64,000 nucleotides of DNA from Paraburkholderia tropica (GCF_900109265.1 NZ_FNZM01000004.1:372001-436000); one strand, 5' to 3'; positions 46,344 to 56,106 are shown, numbered from the stretch's first letter. Program-made: numbers and translations. Notes: generated by a model from the letters alone, not told the origin.

Positions 46344-46757
46344 ATGAAGTCGCACCTTCTAGCCGCCGTCGCGGCGACGCTCGCGTTCAGCGGGTTCGCC
46401 ATGGCTGCGCCGGCCGACGACGCCCAGACCGCCGTCGAGGCCCAGTCCGCCCAGCCTGCCCAGTCCGAGAACGAACGGGCCGGCTTGCCTAATCTGGAGA
46501 AGATCAACCGTCCGGCTGCGCGCGTCAGCTCGAAGGTCGACATCAATGACGTGCCGCGCACGCCGAGCTTTCATGAAGTGAGCCCGACCGGCACCGAAAT
46601 CACCGAATACCGCGACAAGGGCAAGCCCGTCGAGATCAACGTGCATTCGAACTTCGGCACGCATTACACGATGAGCTCGAACCCCGACACCTCGCCGCAA
46701 GTCCGCCAGAACGGCCAGGCCAGCACGCGCCTGCCGTCGATCAACCTGCATTACTGA
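46344..46757 (+). CDS. DUF2782-like exported protein upstream of thrB
   Basis: The 137-residue protein has a clear signal peptide (MKSHLLAAVAATLAFSGFA, cleaved near AMA/AP). The core TEITEYRDKGKPVEINV followed by FGTHYTM resembles DUF2782. Such genes commonly neighbour thrB and polA in proteobacteria, as here thrB follows after 136 bases. An AGGAGA site lies just before the ATG. Function is unknown; the surrounding sequence is Gln/Ala-rich and probably flexible. Confidence 0.8.
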   Translation: MKSHLLAAVAATLAFSGFAMAAPADDAQTAVEAQSAQPAQSENERAGLPNLEKINRPAARVSSKVDINDVPRTPSFHEVSPTGTEITEYRDKGKPVEINVHSNFGTHYTMSSNPDTSPQVRQNGQASTRLPSINLHY

Positions 46758-46893
46758 TACGTCCCTTCGCGCGCGGGCGGCGTGCGCTGTCCGCGCCGCC
46801 TCCCGCCCGGCACGCCGCCCCTGAAGCTACTCTGGCGCGAGCGGCCACGTCCGCGAACCGGGCCCCGATTACGAACACCTCACGACCTCAGGC

Positions 46894-47898
46894 ATGGCCG
46901 TCTTCACCGCTGTCACCGACACCCAGCTTGCCCATTGGCTGCACGACTACGATCTTGGCGACGTGGTCGATTTTCGCGGCATCCAGTCCGGCATTGAAAA
47001 CAGCAATTTCTTTCTGACGACGACGCGCGGCGAATACGTCCTGACGATCTTCGAAAAGCTCACGGCGCAGCAACTGCCGTTCTATCTGGATCTGATGCGC
47101 CATCTGGCCTCGCACCGCGTGCCGGTGCCCGACCCGATGCCGCGCAAGGACGGCGCGCTATTCGGTCTGCTGCACGGCAAACCCGCGGCCATCGTCACGA
47201 AGCTCGACGGCGCGCCCGAACTCGCGCCCGGCGTCGAGCATTGCACCGAAGTGGGCCAGATGCTGGCGCGCCTGCACCTCGCGGGCCGCGACTTCAGCGG
47301 CGACCAGCCGAATCTGCGCAGCCTGCCGTGGTGGGAAGAAACGGTGCCGACGGTCGCACCGTTCCTCGACGGCGCGCAGCGCGAACTGCTCGAAAGCGAG
47401 CTGGCGCATCAGCAGCAGTTCTTCGCCAGCGACGACTACGCCGCGCTGCCCGGCGGCGCCTGCCATTGCGACCTGTTCCGCGACAATGCCCTGTTCGCGC
47501 ACGCCAGCCCGGAAACGGGCCACACGGTGCGCCTCGGCGGCTTCTTCGACTTCTATTTCGCGGGCTGCGACAAGTGGGTGTTCGACGTCGCCGTCACCGT
47601 GAACGACTGGTGCGTGGACCTCGCGACCGGCGAACTCGACATCGCGCGCGCCGAGGCACTGCTGCGCGCCTACCAGACCGTGCGGCCGTTCACGCCCGAG
47701 GAAAACCGCCACTGGGCCGACATGCTGCGCGCGGGCGCGTACCGCTTCTGGGTCTCGCGCCTGTATGATTTTTACCTGCCGCGCTCGGCCGAGCTGCTCA
47801 AGCCGCACGATCCGGGCCATTTCGAGCGCATCCTGCGCGCGCGCCGCGCCGGCGTGCCCGACGCTCTTCACGCACACGCTCACCGTTCATGCAACTGA
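46894..47898 (+). CDS. thrB: Homoserine kinase, APH/choline-kinase fold (ThrB type)
   Basis: The 334-residue protein phosphorylates homoserine in threonine synthesis. This is the aminoglycoside-phosphotransferase-like ThrB of proteobacteria, not the GHMP type. [20 protein letters not shown] marks the nucleotide-binding N lobe; [12 protein letters not shown] contains the catalytic Asp and metal-binding Asn, and [16 protein letters not shown] supplies the second acidic site. Length is typical. The 3' end overlaps the following gene by 10 bases. Confidence 0.94.
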   Translation: MAVFTAVTDTQLAHWLHDYDLGDVVDFRGIQSGIENSNFFLTTTRGEYVLTIFEKLTAQQLPFYLDLMRHLASHRVPVPDPMPRKDGALFGLLHGKPAAIVTKLDGAPELAPGVEHCTEVGQMLARLHLAGRDFSGDQPNLRSLPWWEETVPTVAPFLDGAQRELLESELAHQQQFFASDDYAALPGGACHCDLFRDNALFAHASPETGHTVRLGGFFDFYFAGCDKWVFDVAVTVNDWCVDLATGELDIARAEALLRAYQTVRPFTPEENRHWADMLRAGAYRFWVSRLYDFYLPRSAELLKPHDPGHFERILRARRAGVPDALHAHAHRSCN

Positions 47899-48710
47899 TC
47901 GAAGTCCCCGCGAAACAGGGCTATGTGTGGTTCCGCCAGGGCATCTGGCTGTTCCGCCGCAATCCGCTCGCCTTTCTCACGCTGTTCTTCGCGTATCTGC
48001 TCGCGATGACGCTCATCTCCGCGGTACCGGTGATCGGCGGCGTGCTGCCGCTCATCTTCGTGCCGGGCATCGCCGTGGGTTTCATGGCCGCGTGCCGCGA
48101 CACCATCGCGGGCAAACCGGTGTTCCCGACCATCCTCGTCGACGGCTTCCGCTCGTACGGGCAAACGGTCACGAAGCATCTGTTCGTGCTGGGCGGGATT
48201 TACGTCGTAGCGATGACGCTGGTGCTCGCGGCATCGGCGCTCGTGGACGGCGGGACGCTGCTGCGCCTCATGACGCTCGGCGGCAACCTCGACACCGAAA
48301 CAATCGAGAACAGCAACATACCGCTCGCCGTGCTCGCCTCGCTGGCGGCCTACGTGCCGGTGTCGATGATGTTCTGGTTCGCGCCGGTGCTGACCGCCTG
48401 GCACGACGTGCCGCCAGTCAAGGCGATTTTCTTCAGCATCGTGAGCTGCTGGCGCAACAAGGGGGCGTTCGTGGTGTACGGCGCGCTGTGGTCGGCCGTG
48501 TCGATCGGGGTGTCGCTGGGACTGTCGACGCTGCTGCGCGCGCTGGGCGCCGGCGACTTCGCGCTGGCCATCCTGATGCCGGCGCTCATTCTGGTCACGA
48601 CGATGCTTTACTGCTCGTTCTACGCGACCTACCGCGGCTGCTACGGCGTACAGGAAAAACCGGCCGCCGATCTGCCCGATTCGTCGAATTCGACCGGTTC
48701 GGGACGTTGA
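47889..48710 (+). CDS. BPSS1780-family membrane protein
   Basis: The 273-residue integral membrane protein begins [20 protein letters not shown], the recognisable N terminus of the BPSS1780 family found mainly in Burkholderiales. About six hydrophobic segments follow, with a [14 protein letters not shown] segment between the first and second pairs. Function is unknown. It overlaps thrB by 10 bases and is presumably cotranscribed. A GC-rich hairpin lies after its stop. Confidence 0.85.
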   Translation: MQLIEVPAKQGYVWFRQGIWLFRRNPLAFLTLFFAYLLAMTLISAVPVIGGVLPLIFVPGIAVGFMAACRDTIAGKPVFPTILVDGFRSYGQTVTKHLFVLGGIYVVAMTLVLAASALVDGGTLLRLMTLGGNLDTETIENSNIPLAVLASLAAYVPVSMMFWFAPVLTAWHDVPPVKAIFFSIVSCWRNKGAFVVYGALWSAVSIGVSLGLSTLLRALGAGDFALAILMPALILVTTMLYCSFYATYRGCYGVQEKPAADLPDSSNSTGSGR

Positions 48711-48744
48711 CGCTGGCCGCGCGATGCGGCTGGTCACACCTGCG

Positions 48745-48772
48745 GGGCGCCATGGTGCGCCCTGTTTGCTTT
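48745..48772 (+). terminator. Probable terminator of thrB-BPSS1780
   Basis: GGGCGC-CATGGT-GCGCCC (6-bp stem) is followed by TGTTTGCTTTT. The T tract is interrupted. Confidence 0.5.
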
Positions 48773-48800
48773 TCAGACTACTAACGCACTGCCGACTGGC

Positions 48801-48980
48801 TTAGCCGTAGTGGTTCATCCACGACGGTTGACGGCCGGTCTTCTCGCGATCGAGCTTGCGCATGCGGAATTCCAGGTCATAGATGTCGGCCGATTCAGAC
48901 AGATAGGCTTCTTCACGCTCTTTGCGCGAAGTTTCGGCGGATTTCGTGAGGAACAGGAAGAGGCGGCTGATCAGGTACAT
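48801..48980 (-). CDS. DUF3563-family small protein
   Basis: The 59-residue protein begins MYLISRLFLFLTKSAETSR and ends RQPSWMNHYG. A hydrophobic N terminus is followed by a charged, helical EREEAYLSESADIYDLEFRM segment, the known pattern of DUF3563 in Burkholderia. The ATG at 48980 has GGAG nine bases upstream; a GTG start eight codons earlier is less likely. The role is unknown. Confidence 0.88.
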   Translation of the reverse strand: MYLISRLFLFLTKSAETSRKEREEAYLSESADIYDLEFRMRKLDREKTGRQPSWMNHYG

Positions 48981-49104
48981 GGTCTGGCTCCGATAATTGG
49001 GCACATGCCCGCGGAAGGAATAGAGCCATTATAGGGAAAACCCTGACTAGGGTAAACCCTGAATGTGACACGGATTGTCGCATCTGTTCAACGAATTGCC
49101 CGGA

Positions 49105-50298
49105 TCAGCCCGCGTCTTGGGCCAGTTCGCCGTCTTCGTAGTAATCGTCGCTTACGGCATCGCGGCGCCTGGATTCGAAAAAGTCCCAGATCATCGCGCT
49201 GGCGTCCGGGCCTGCTGACGAGTGGAACGGCACGCTGTCGTCGCCGCCGCTCCAGGCGTGATCGAGTGTGTTCACGCGGCACAGCCGCACCACGCTCGCG
49301 CCGTCGCGCGCGTAGTCGTGGAGCGTGTAGCCGTCGCCCTCGCTTTCGTGCGACACGACGCCCTGGCGCACGCCATGCGCATCGGCCAGATTGTTCAGAC
49401 GCAGAAATTGCACCGCGAGTTGCTCCGCATTGACCGGCGCGACTACCGCGTCGGCGTCGCCCTGCACAATCAGCGCGGGCATGCCCGGATACGGACGGCC
49501 TGCCAGTTGCTCTTCAACGAGTTCGACGGGATCGTGGTGCAGCCCGCGCCGCATCACGTCGAGCGCGGAGACGCCCGAGCGCGCCTCGCCGAACGCCGGC
49601 CCCGAATGCAGCGCCACCGCCGCGAAGCGGCCCGGCGCACGCACCGCCAGCATCGATGCCAGCCCCGCGCCCGCGGACAGACCCGCCAGATAGACGCGCG
49701 AACGGTCGAAACCGTGGCGCTGCGCGAGCGAATCGACGAGCGAGATGATCGCCGTCACCTCGCCGCCGCCTGCGGGCTGACGCGCGTCATACCAGTGCCA
49801 GCACTGATGCGGGTGCGCCTGCGCCGATTGCTCTGGATACAGCACGGCGAAACCGTGCTTGTCGGCCAGCAGATTCATGCGCGTGCCTTCCGCGAACGAA
49901 TCCATCGTCTGTTTACAGCCGTGCAGCATGACCACGAGCGGCATGCCCTTCGTGTCGAGGCCTGGCGGGAGATACAAGCCGTAGGCGAGCGGCCGCGTCA
50001 TGCTTTTGGCGAGATACTCGTCGCGGTGCCATTCGCCCGCCGCCCACGCCGCAGCACGCGGCCCGACGCGCGATTCACGCACCGGCGGCCGCGCGGGCGC
50101 GGGCGACTGCGCCACGTGCACCGCGCGCGCCACCGCTTCGCCTGCGGCATGCGCGGCATGCTGGGCGTCGCGCCACATGGTCTGCACATCCGGCGCATGC
50201 ACGCCGGCTTCTCGCAACGCCTCGCGGGCGGCGCGTTTCTGGATGGCGAGCAGACGCTGCATGCCACCCGCCCATAGCTTCGTCAGATTCTTCGTCAT
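49105..50298 (-). CDS. PHB depolymerase-family alpha/beta hydrolase (esterase)
   Basis: The 397-residue protein has a basic Ala-rich N-terminal region of about 90 residues with no clear signal peptide. The esterase domain contains the oxyanion-hole segment VVMLHGCKQTMDSF, the nucleophile in YLAGLSAGAGLASM (GxSxG), VQGDADAVVAP with an acidic residue, and a histidine in NTLDHAWSGG. This fits the PHB depolymerase/Fee1-type esterase family. The N-terminal region resembles poly(3-hydroxyalkanoate)-associated helical segments, suggesting a cytoplasmic granule enzyme, but the substrate is not proven. Confidence 0.85.
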   Translation of the reverse strand: MTKNLTKLWAGGMQRLLAIQKRAAREALREAGVHAPDVQTMWRDAQHAAHAAGEAVARAVHVAQSPAPARPPVRESRVGPRAAAWAAGEWHRDEYLAKSMTRPLAYGLYLPPGLDTKGMPLVVMLHGCKQTMDSFAEGTRMNLLADKHGFAVLYPEQSAQAHPHQCWHWYDARQPAGGGEVTAIISLVDSLAQRHGFDRSRVYLAGLSAGAGLASMLAVRAPGRFAAVALHSGPAFGEARSGVSALDVMRRGLHHDPVELVEEQLAGRPYPGMPALIVQGDADAVVAPVNAEQLAVQFLRLNNLADAHGVRQGVVSHESEGDGYTLHDYARDGASVVRLCRVNTLDHAWSGGDDSVPFHSSAGPDASAMIWDFFESRRRDAVSDDYYEDGELAQDAG

Positions 50299-50569
50299 CA
50301 GCGGCCTCGTGAAAGGGGGTCGAACACCCGAGGCGATTTGCCACGGCGATTCGTTGTGCGATGCACAATAACACCATTCCGCGCTGCCTGCAGAAATGCT
50401 CATCCGGCTGTCTGGCCGCACCGATCGGGCACTTTCGTGCAGTGCACCGCACCGGCTCATTTCGCGACGCCGCTATACTGGAAGATCACGCAACGCCATG
50501 TCGGCCTACCCGGCCGCTTGCGCGTTAAACAATGGATACCCTCTAACGCCCGCGTCACGGCGCCATGCC

Positions 50570-51280
50570 ATGCCCGACTTACCCGCACACCTCTGGATCT
50601 CGATCACCAACCTCGGCGGCGCAGGCCTGACGTTGCCGCTCGCGCTCGGGATCGCGCTGTGGCTGCTCACCGGCTATTCATGGCGCATGGCGGCGAGCTG
50701 GCTGCTGCTGCTGGGTGCGTCAATCGGACTCGTCACCGTCACGAAGATCGCGTTTTTGGGCTGGGGCGTGGGCGTGCGTTCCTACGACTTCACGGGCCTG
50801 AGCGGACACGCCATGCTCTCCACGGCGGTCTATCCGGTCGCCTTTTTCCTGATGCTGCAAGGCAGCCGCACGGCGCTACGCGCCACGGGCGTGGCGATCG
50901 GGCTCGCGGTGGGCATCGCGGTCGGGACGTCGCGCGTGGTGCTGGTCGCGCACTCGCCGTCCGAAGCCGTGACGGGCTGCATCGTCGGCGCGCTCACCGC
51001 GCTTGCCTTCGTGGTCTATTGGTGGAAGACGCCGTCCACGCGCATTTCGGCCGCCGTGGTCACGCTGAGTCTGGCCGTGCTCGCATTCGCCGTGCACGAC
51101 GTGCGCGTGCCCACGCACCGTTGGGTGACGAATCTGGCGCTCACGGTATCGGGGCACAATCAGCCGTACGTGCGCGCCAAGTGGAAAGCCAATCGCAACA
51201 GGCTCGCGCCCGGTACGCCGAACGCGCCGGTCTCGCAAACCCGCGACACGCTCACGCCGACGCTGCAACGCGTCGCCTGA
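50570..51280 (+). CDS. PAP2-superfamily membrane phosphatase
   Basis: The 236-residue membrane protein carries PAP2-like motifs: GLSGHAMLS (SGH) near the middle and SRVVLVAHSPSEAVTG (SR-x5-H-x3-E), where the usual final Asp is Glu. A KIAFLGWGVGVRSYDF segment is in the place of the K-x6-RP motif but lacks RP. Five or six hydrophobic segments are visible. The ATG at 50570 was taken; an ATG at 50498 would add 24 residues. Lipid-phosphate or undecaprenyl-diphosphate hydrolysis is likely. It lies divergent from the esterase. Confidence 0.8.
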   Translation: MPDLPAHLWISITNLGGAGLTLPLALGIALWLLTGYSWRMAASWLLLLGASIGLVTVTKIAFLGWGVGVRSYDFTGLSGHAMLSTAVYPVAFFLMLQGSRTALRATGVAIGLAVGIAVGTSRVVLVAHSPSEAVTGCIVGALTALAFVVYWWKTPSTRISAAVVTLSLAVLAFAVHDVRVPTHRWVTNLALTVSGHNQPYVRAKWKANRNRLAPGTPNAPVSQTRDTLTPTLQRVA

Positions 51281-51380
51281 GTCCGCATCGGGCGTACGCG
51301 GCTGCGGCGCTCGCGCGAAGGCGCGCTCGAAACCGGCTCGAAACCGGCTCGAAGCCAGCTCAAGCCACCGCCAAACCACG

Positions 51381-52250
51381 CTATCCGGCCACGCCCAGCA
51401 GCACGCTCGACGCCTTGAACGCGGCCGTCGCGGCCACGCCCACTTCCAGTCCGAGCGCGTCCACGCTCGCCTCCGTGACGATCGCCGCGATCACCACGCC
51501 GCCCGGCAACGCCAGCGTCACCTCCGCATTCACCTCGCCGCGCCGCAGCGCGCTCACCGTCCCGCTCAGGCGATTGCGCGTGGAGAGCCGCGCCGCCTCG
51601 CCGTCCGCGCCACCGGCCACCAGCAGCACCGACGACGCCTTCACGAGCGCCACCACGTCCGCGCCCACGGCCAGCCCAAGCGACTCGGCGCTCTCGCGCG
51701 TGACGATGGCGGCGAGCGTCTGGCCGCCCGGCAGCGCGATCGACACCTCGTCGTTGACGGCGCCGCGCACGAGCGCCGTAATCGCACCGTAAAGCTGATT
51801 GCGCGCGCTGGTGCGCAGACCGAAGCGCCCGAGCACGGCGAGGTCGCCGCTCGCGCCTTCCAGCGCGCCGCCCAGCTCGCTCACGGCCTGCGCCGCGCGT
51901 TCGAGGAAACGGCGATGCTCGCGTTCGATCGCGCGATACGTGTCGATGAGGCGCAGCGCACGCGGCGTGAGCGTCGTGCCGCCGCCGCCCTTGCCGCCGG
52001 CCGCGCGCTCGACGAGCGTCTCGCCGGCGAGGTTGTTCATGGCGTCGATGGTGTCCCACGCGCCCTTGTAGCTCATGCCGACGGCCTTGGCCGCGCCCGT
52101 GATCGAGCCGGTCTCGCGAATCGCCGCCAGCAGCGCAATGCGCGCCGCACCGCCGAGCATCTGCGCGCCCGCCTGGAACCACACCGAGCCGCCGACGCCC
52201 AGCTCGCGCGCGTCAGCGTCGGGAACGGGCGGGGAAGGAAAATCGCTCAT
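51381..52250 (-). CDS. modE: Molybdate-responsive regulator ModE with two Mop/TOBE domains
   Basis: The 289-residue protein has a LysR-like winged helix (about 35-90: GSITGAAKAVGMSYKGAWDTID). Two tandem Mop/TOBE repeats follow: TSARNQLYGAITALVRGAVN and STRNRLSGTVSALRRGEVN, each ending in KASSVLL. It binds molybdate and represses molybdate uptake or activates molybdoenzymes. It is slightly longer than E. coli ModE (262), with an extra Asp/Pro-rich N terminus. No mod transport genes lie in the window. Confidence 0.93.
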   Translation of the reverse strand: MSDFPSPPVPDADARELGVGGSVWFQAGAQMLGGAARIALLAAIRETGSITGAAKAVGMSYKGAWDTIDAMNNLAGETLVERAAGGKGGGGTTLTPRALRLIDTYRAIEREHRRFLERAAQAVSELGGALEGASGDLAVLGRFGLRTSARNQLYGAITALVRGAVNDEVSIALPGGQTLAAIVTRESAESLGLAVGADVVALVKASSVLLVAGGADGEAARLSTRNRLSGTVSALRRGEVNAEVTLALPGGVVIAAIVTEASVDALGLEVGVAATAAFKASSVLLGVAG

Positions 52251-52314
52251 CGCGCCAACCTGGAAAGAGTTCGGATAGAGCGTCGATTATAGGTACCGCG
52301 GCAGACGCCAGGCG

Positions 52315-54015
52315 TCACGCGCCGCGCGACACCTTCGGCGGCGGCAACTCGCGCAGCAGCCGCTCGCCCTCCTTCGCCGTGTAACGCTTGACCGCCTCGC
52401 ACCAGCCGCGCGCGAAACCAAGCTGATACGGCTCGGCATCCATGCGTTCGAGATAGCGCAGCGCGACGGCCGCGTCGTTGCCGTCGCCGAGCACGCTTTG
52501 CAGCCGCGACAGCGTGCGCGCGGTCTGCGTGCGCGTGCGGCGCGAGGTGATCGACGTGAAGAATTCGAGCGTGTAGCGCAGATATTTCGCGGCGATACGC
52601 ACGCGATGGCGGCTGGCTTCGTCGATGGCGGTGAGCTTCTGCGTCTGCGCGAGCCGCTCGTAATAACGCCGCACGCGCTTCCTCGCATGCCGATACAGCG
52701 AACGTCCGTCCTCGTTCGACGCACCGGACCGACGCGCCAGCGCCGCCAGCCACTGAAGCCACGCGAGCGCCGCGTGGGCGTAACGCGGCGACGCCAGCGC
52801 CTCGCGCACGCGCGCACGCGCGGCGGCGCGTTGCGCTTCGGCCGCGTCGCGCAGCTCGTTCCAGCGCGCGGGTTCGGTGTCGGCGTCCGCGAGCGCGGGC
52901 AGCGTCGATTCGACGAACACATCGCGATCGCGCGCCTCGCCGAGCAGGCCGCCCAGCCATTTCAGCTCGGGCGCGATGTGCGTGTTCCAGACCGCGTCGC
53001 GCCAACGCGAAAAAATCCGCATCGCCGTGCGCAGTCGCCGCTGCGACACACGCATCTGATGAATGAACTCCGTGTTCGGCGAATCGCGCACACCCGCGTC
53101 GTTGCCGAACCATTGGGCGCTGATGTTCGCGCCAATCGCGAGCAGCGCGGCCTCGGCGGTCGCCGCACCGCGCAGATCGACGGGATCGGCGTGAACGGCG
53201 GCGACGTCTCCCGCCGCGCAGCCCGCCGCCGCGCGCTCGAGCGCATCGGTCACACGCACGAAGGCCGGCAGCACGTCGACGATGTCGTGCGCGCAGGCGA
53301 ACAGCGCATCGACGAGCGGTGCGGCGTCGGCGCCCTCGTCCCACGCGACGCTCACGCGCAATTCGTGCAGTTCGTGCAGTTCGCGCAATGCATTCCGTTC
53401 CTCGGCCTCGCGCGAGGGCGCGAGTGCGTCGCGCACATCGGCATCGAGCACGACCTCGGTGCTCACGCCTTCGCGCGTCCAGCGCCACGCATGGCGTTCG
53501 CCCGCGAGCGCCGCCACCGGCTCCGGTACGCCCGCCGCCGCCAGCGCTTCGCGAAAGGGCGCGGGCGCGGCGTCGAACAGTGCGCTCTCGATATCTTCGG
53601 CTTCGAGCGGCGCGTCGAAAATCGGCTCGACGATGCAGAGGCCCGGCGTGAACGTGCGGCGACGCGACACCACCACGCCATGCACCGCGCCGCGCGTCTC
53701 GACGGCGAGCCGCCAGCCGCCCCGCGCGAGCGCGCCGCCCCGATCGAACATGACGCGGCGCATCGACGCACCTGCATCGGTGGCATCGGTGGCATCAAGC
53801 GCGCAGAGCTGCGGCAACGCGGCGCTGACGATAGCGGCGAATGCGCCGGGAGCCGAGCCGCGCGAAGCGGACGCATCAGGCGAAACAGCGGAACGAGGCG
53901 CAGTGGACGAGGCGCAAGATGCGGTAGATCCGGCGGACCGGTCGGCATGAGCGGCCGGAGCGGCTGGTGGGGCGGCGCGCACGACGTCGAGCACGATTTC
54001 CAGAACGCGGGTCAT
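52315..54015 (-). CDS. CYTH (degenerate) and CHAD domain protein
   Basis: The 566-residue protein has a C-terminal CHAD domain (about residues 300-555), rich in His/Arg helices such as FIHQMRVSQRRLRTAMRIF and RVRIAAKYLRYTLEFF, which bind polyphosphate. The N-terminal part resembles CYTH in layout (for example RGGWRLAVETRGAVHG), but the hallmark ExExK is reduced to MTRVLEIVLDV, and an Ala/Ser/Pro-rich insertion follows. Start taken at 54015; another in-frame Met 20 codons earlier is less likely. It is the first of three polyphosphate-associated or small genes before ppk2. Confidence 0.88.
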   Translation of the reverse strand: MTRVLEIVLDVVRAAPPAAPAAHADRSAGSTASCASSTAPRSAVSPDASASRGSAPGAFAAIVSAALPQLCALDATDATDAGASMRRVMFDRGGALARGGWRLAVETRGAVHGVVVSRRRTFTPGLCIVEPIFDAPLEAEDIESALFDAAPAPFREALAAAGVPEPVAALAGERHAWRWTREGVSTEVVLDADVRDALAPSREAEERNALRELHELHELRVSVAWDEGADAAPLVDALFACAHDIVDVLPAFVRVTDALERAAAGCAAGDVAAVHADPVDLRGAATAEAALLAIGANISAQWFGNDAGVRDSPNTEFIHQMRVSQRRLRTAMRIFSRWRDAVWNTHIAPELKWLGGLLGEARDRDVFVESTLPALADADTEPARWNELRDAAEAQRAAARARVREALASPRYAHAALAWLQWLAALARRSGASNEDGRSLYRHARKRVRRYYERLAQTQKLTAIDEASRHRVRIAAKYLRYTLEFFTSITSRRTRTQTARTLSRLQSVLGDGNDAAVALRYLERMDAEPYQLGFARGWCEAVKRYTAKEGERLLRELPPPKVSRGA

Positions 54016-54171
54016 TGACGCTCCGAGTTGTCGGTGGGCGGCAGGTGGGGCGGCAGAGGGGACGGCATGCAGCAAGGTCGCCAGTCATTGGAGCGGCATC
54101 CTGCGGCGGCGGCGCTGCTGTCCTGATATTACACGCGCGCCGTACGCTCTGCGCCCGACGGCATCCCCCGA

Positions 54172-54202
54172 TTGACTCACACGATTTGTACGACTTGATA
54201 AC
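54172..54202 (+). promoter_or_regulatory. Possible promoter of the YdcH-like gene
   Basis: TTGACT (54172-54177) and GATAAC (54197-54202) are separated by 19 bases and lie about 80 bases before the GTG start. The -10 matches only four of six consensus positions and the spacing is long. Confidence 0.35.
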
Positions 54203-54281
54203 GGTCAAAATCGCAAAAACGCGACGGTGAAACAATGCTTACATAACCTGTCGATGTTCTCCGTTCCATAAGGAGTGTTGA

Positions 54282-54500
54282 GTGTTTCCCGAATTCCGCG
54301 AGCTTATCTCCCACCTCAAGATTCAGGACGATCATTTCGCCCGCCTCTTCAATCGCCACAACGATCTGGACCAGCAAATCAAGAATATGGAAGCCGGCAT
54401 CGTGCCCGCGAATGGCATGGCCATCGAGCAACTGAAGAAAGAAAAGCTGCAACTCAAAGATTCGCTCTATCTGATTTTGCGCAAGGCAGCAGACGCGTAA
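54282..54500 (+). CDS. YdcH-family (DUF465) small protein
   Basis: The 72-residue helical protein reads FPEFRELISHLKIQDDHFAR then FNRHNDLDQQIKNME and KKEKLQLKDSLYLILRKA, the DUF465/YdcH pattern. It starts with GTG at 54282. The AAGGAG six bases upstream decides this start. These small coiled-coil proteins are widespread, but their role is unknown. ppk2 follows in the same direction after 365 bases. Confidence 0.9.
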   Translation: MFPEFRELISHLKIQDDHFARLFNRHNDLDQQIKNMEAGIVPANGMAIEQLKKEKLQLKDSLYLILRKAADA

Positions 54501-54865
54501 GCGGCGGCCTCCGGCAGCGTGTCGCGCGGTTGCCGGTTACCGGTTGCCAGTTGCCAGTTGCTGGCAGCCGTGTCCCGGCGGCCAGCGCCGACAACACGCG
54601 CACGCCATCGGGCGCAACCTGGCCTGGCCGCCCGAACGGCCGACCGCCTGCCGCCCCGGGCATCCGTCCTTCGCGGTATCCAACGCTTTGTCGCTATCAA
54701 GCGTTGTCCAGCGCTTTCCAGCGCCGCCTTGCGGACTCCCGAACGCTTCGTTCGCACACGTCGCGCAAGCCGCACGCGTCGCGCCTCGCGAGTCTCACCT
54801 GTTGCGCCTGTTCAATGCAGTCGGATCGATACCGGCTCACCGTTTCCGTCGAGAGAACCTGACTT
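54501..54865. other. Gap between the YdcH-like gene and ppk2
   Basis: This 365-base region contains the heptamer repeat listed separately and several short direct repeats around AAGCGTTGTCCAGCGCTTTC (about 54700-54720). No credible gene is present; open frames here are Arg/Pro-rich and lack ribosome-binding sites. Confidence 0.6.
54528..54562. repeat. Heptamer tandem repeat (five copies)
   Basis: Units GGTTGCC, GGTTACC, GGTTGCC, AGTTGCC and AGTTGCT run without gaps. It lies 28 bases past the YdcH-like stop codon. Confidence 0.9.
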
Positions 54866-56068
54866 ATGCCCAAAATCGTTCCCAACGTTTCTTCGCTGAC
54901 GCCCGCTTCCGCAGGCGCCCGCAACCGCAGCGCGCGCAATGACGACGGCCCCGCCGCGCGCCAACCGGCACTCACGCCGCTCGGCGCGGAACGCCGCACC
55001 GTCGACGACGCCGTGGAAGCCGCGACCCAGGTCATCGCCGGCGCGATGCACGATCTCGTCGTGGCCAACGGCGTTGCGCCGCCATCGGCCAATGGCGATG
55101 CGCGCAACCATGCAAACGGCGCCGAAACCGACGCCGCAGAAGTCGGCGTCGACATGCCCGCGCCGCTGCTCGACTCCATCGCCGCCCTGATGAAAGGTCT
55201 GTCGCCCGACGAAGCCGTGCAATTGCGCAGCCTCATCCTCGAAGGCCAGCCGGCCGAGTGGCGCAAGCCGCGCGCGCGTCATCCCGACGAGGAACTCTCG
55301 AGCGGCTGGCGCGACGGCGAGTATCCGTATCGCAATCTCATGTCGCGTCGCGCTTACGAGCGGCAAAAGTACCGACTGCAGGTCGAGTTGCTGAAGCTCC
55401 AGGCGTGGGTGCGCGAGACCGGCCAGCGCGTCGTCATCCTGTTCGAAGGCCGCGACGCCGCCGGCAAGGGCGGCGCGATCAAGCGCTTCATGGAGCATCT
55501 GAATCCGCGCGGCGCGCGCGTGGTCGCGCTCGAAAAACCCACCGAGGTCGAGCGGGGCCAGTGGTATTTTCAGCGCTACGTGCAGCATCTGCCTTCGGCG
55601 GGCGAAATCGTGCTGTTCGATCGCTCCTGGTATAACCGCGCCGGCGTCGAGCGCGTGATGGGCTTTTGCTCGCCCGCCGAATACACCGACTTCATGCAGC
55701 AGGTTCCGGAGTTCGAGCGGCAGTTGATCCGCAGCGGCATTCACCTGATCAAGTTCTGGTTTTCGGTAAGTCAGTCCGAGCAGCGCCGCCGTTTCAAGGA
55801 GCGCCGCGTGCATCCGCTCAAGCAGTGGAAACTCAGCCCCGTCGATCTCGCCTCGCTCGACAAATGGGACGAGTACACGCAAGCCAAGGAAGCGATGTTC
55901 TCGCAAACCGATACGGCAGACGCGCCCTGGACCGTCGTGCGCTCCGATTGCAAGAAACGCGCGCGTCTGAACGCCATGCGCTACGTGCTGCACAAACTGC
56001 CGTATGCGAGCCGCGAAACCGAGTCGATTGGGACGGTCGATCCGTTGCTGGTGAGTCGGGCGCTTTGA
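54866..56068 (+). CDS. ppk2: Polyphosphate kinase 2 (PPK2 family)
   Basis: The 400-residue enzyme moves phosphate between polyphosphate and nucleotides. Walker A (EGRDAAGKGGAIKRF) lies near residue 195 and Walker B (LFDRSWYNRAG) near residue 255. KFWFSVSQSEQRRRF and HPLKQWKLSPVD are conserved in PPK2. A roughly 120-residue low-complexity Ala/Pro-rich N terminus precedes the catalytic domain, longer than in most PPK2s. The class (ADP- or AMP-preferring) cannot be set from motifs alone. CHAD and YdcH genes are close by. Confidence 0.93.
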   Translation: MPKIVPNVSSLTPASAGARNRSARNDDGPAARQPALTPLGAERRTVDDAVEAATQVIAGAMHDLVVANGVAPPSANGDARNHANGAETDAAEVGVDMPAPLLDSIAALMKGLSPDEAVQLRSLILEGQPAEWRKPRARHPDEELSSGWRDGEYPYRNLMSRRAYERQKYRLQVELLKLQAWVRETGQRVVILFEGRDAAGKGGAIKRFMEHLNPRGARVVALEKPTEVERGQWYFQRYVQHLPSAGEIVLFDRSWYNRAGVERVMGFCSPAEYTDFMQQVPEFERQLIRSGIHLIKFWFSVSQSEQRRRFKERRVHPLKQWKLSPVDLASLDKWDEYTQAKEAMFSQTDTADAPWTVVRSDCKKRARLNAMRYVLHKLPYASRETESIGTVDPLLVSRAL

Positions 56069-56106
56069 GGGTTTGAGGGGTTGTCTCGGTCGAGAGGCCA
56101 GCCAGG

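Noticed and set aside
50338..51792. A 484-codon frame overlapping the PAP2 and modE genes.
   Set aside because: It is an Arg/Ala-rich shadow of the accepted genes on both strands with no family signature.
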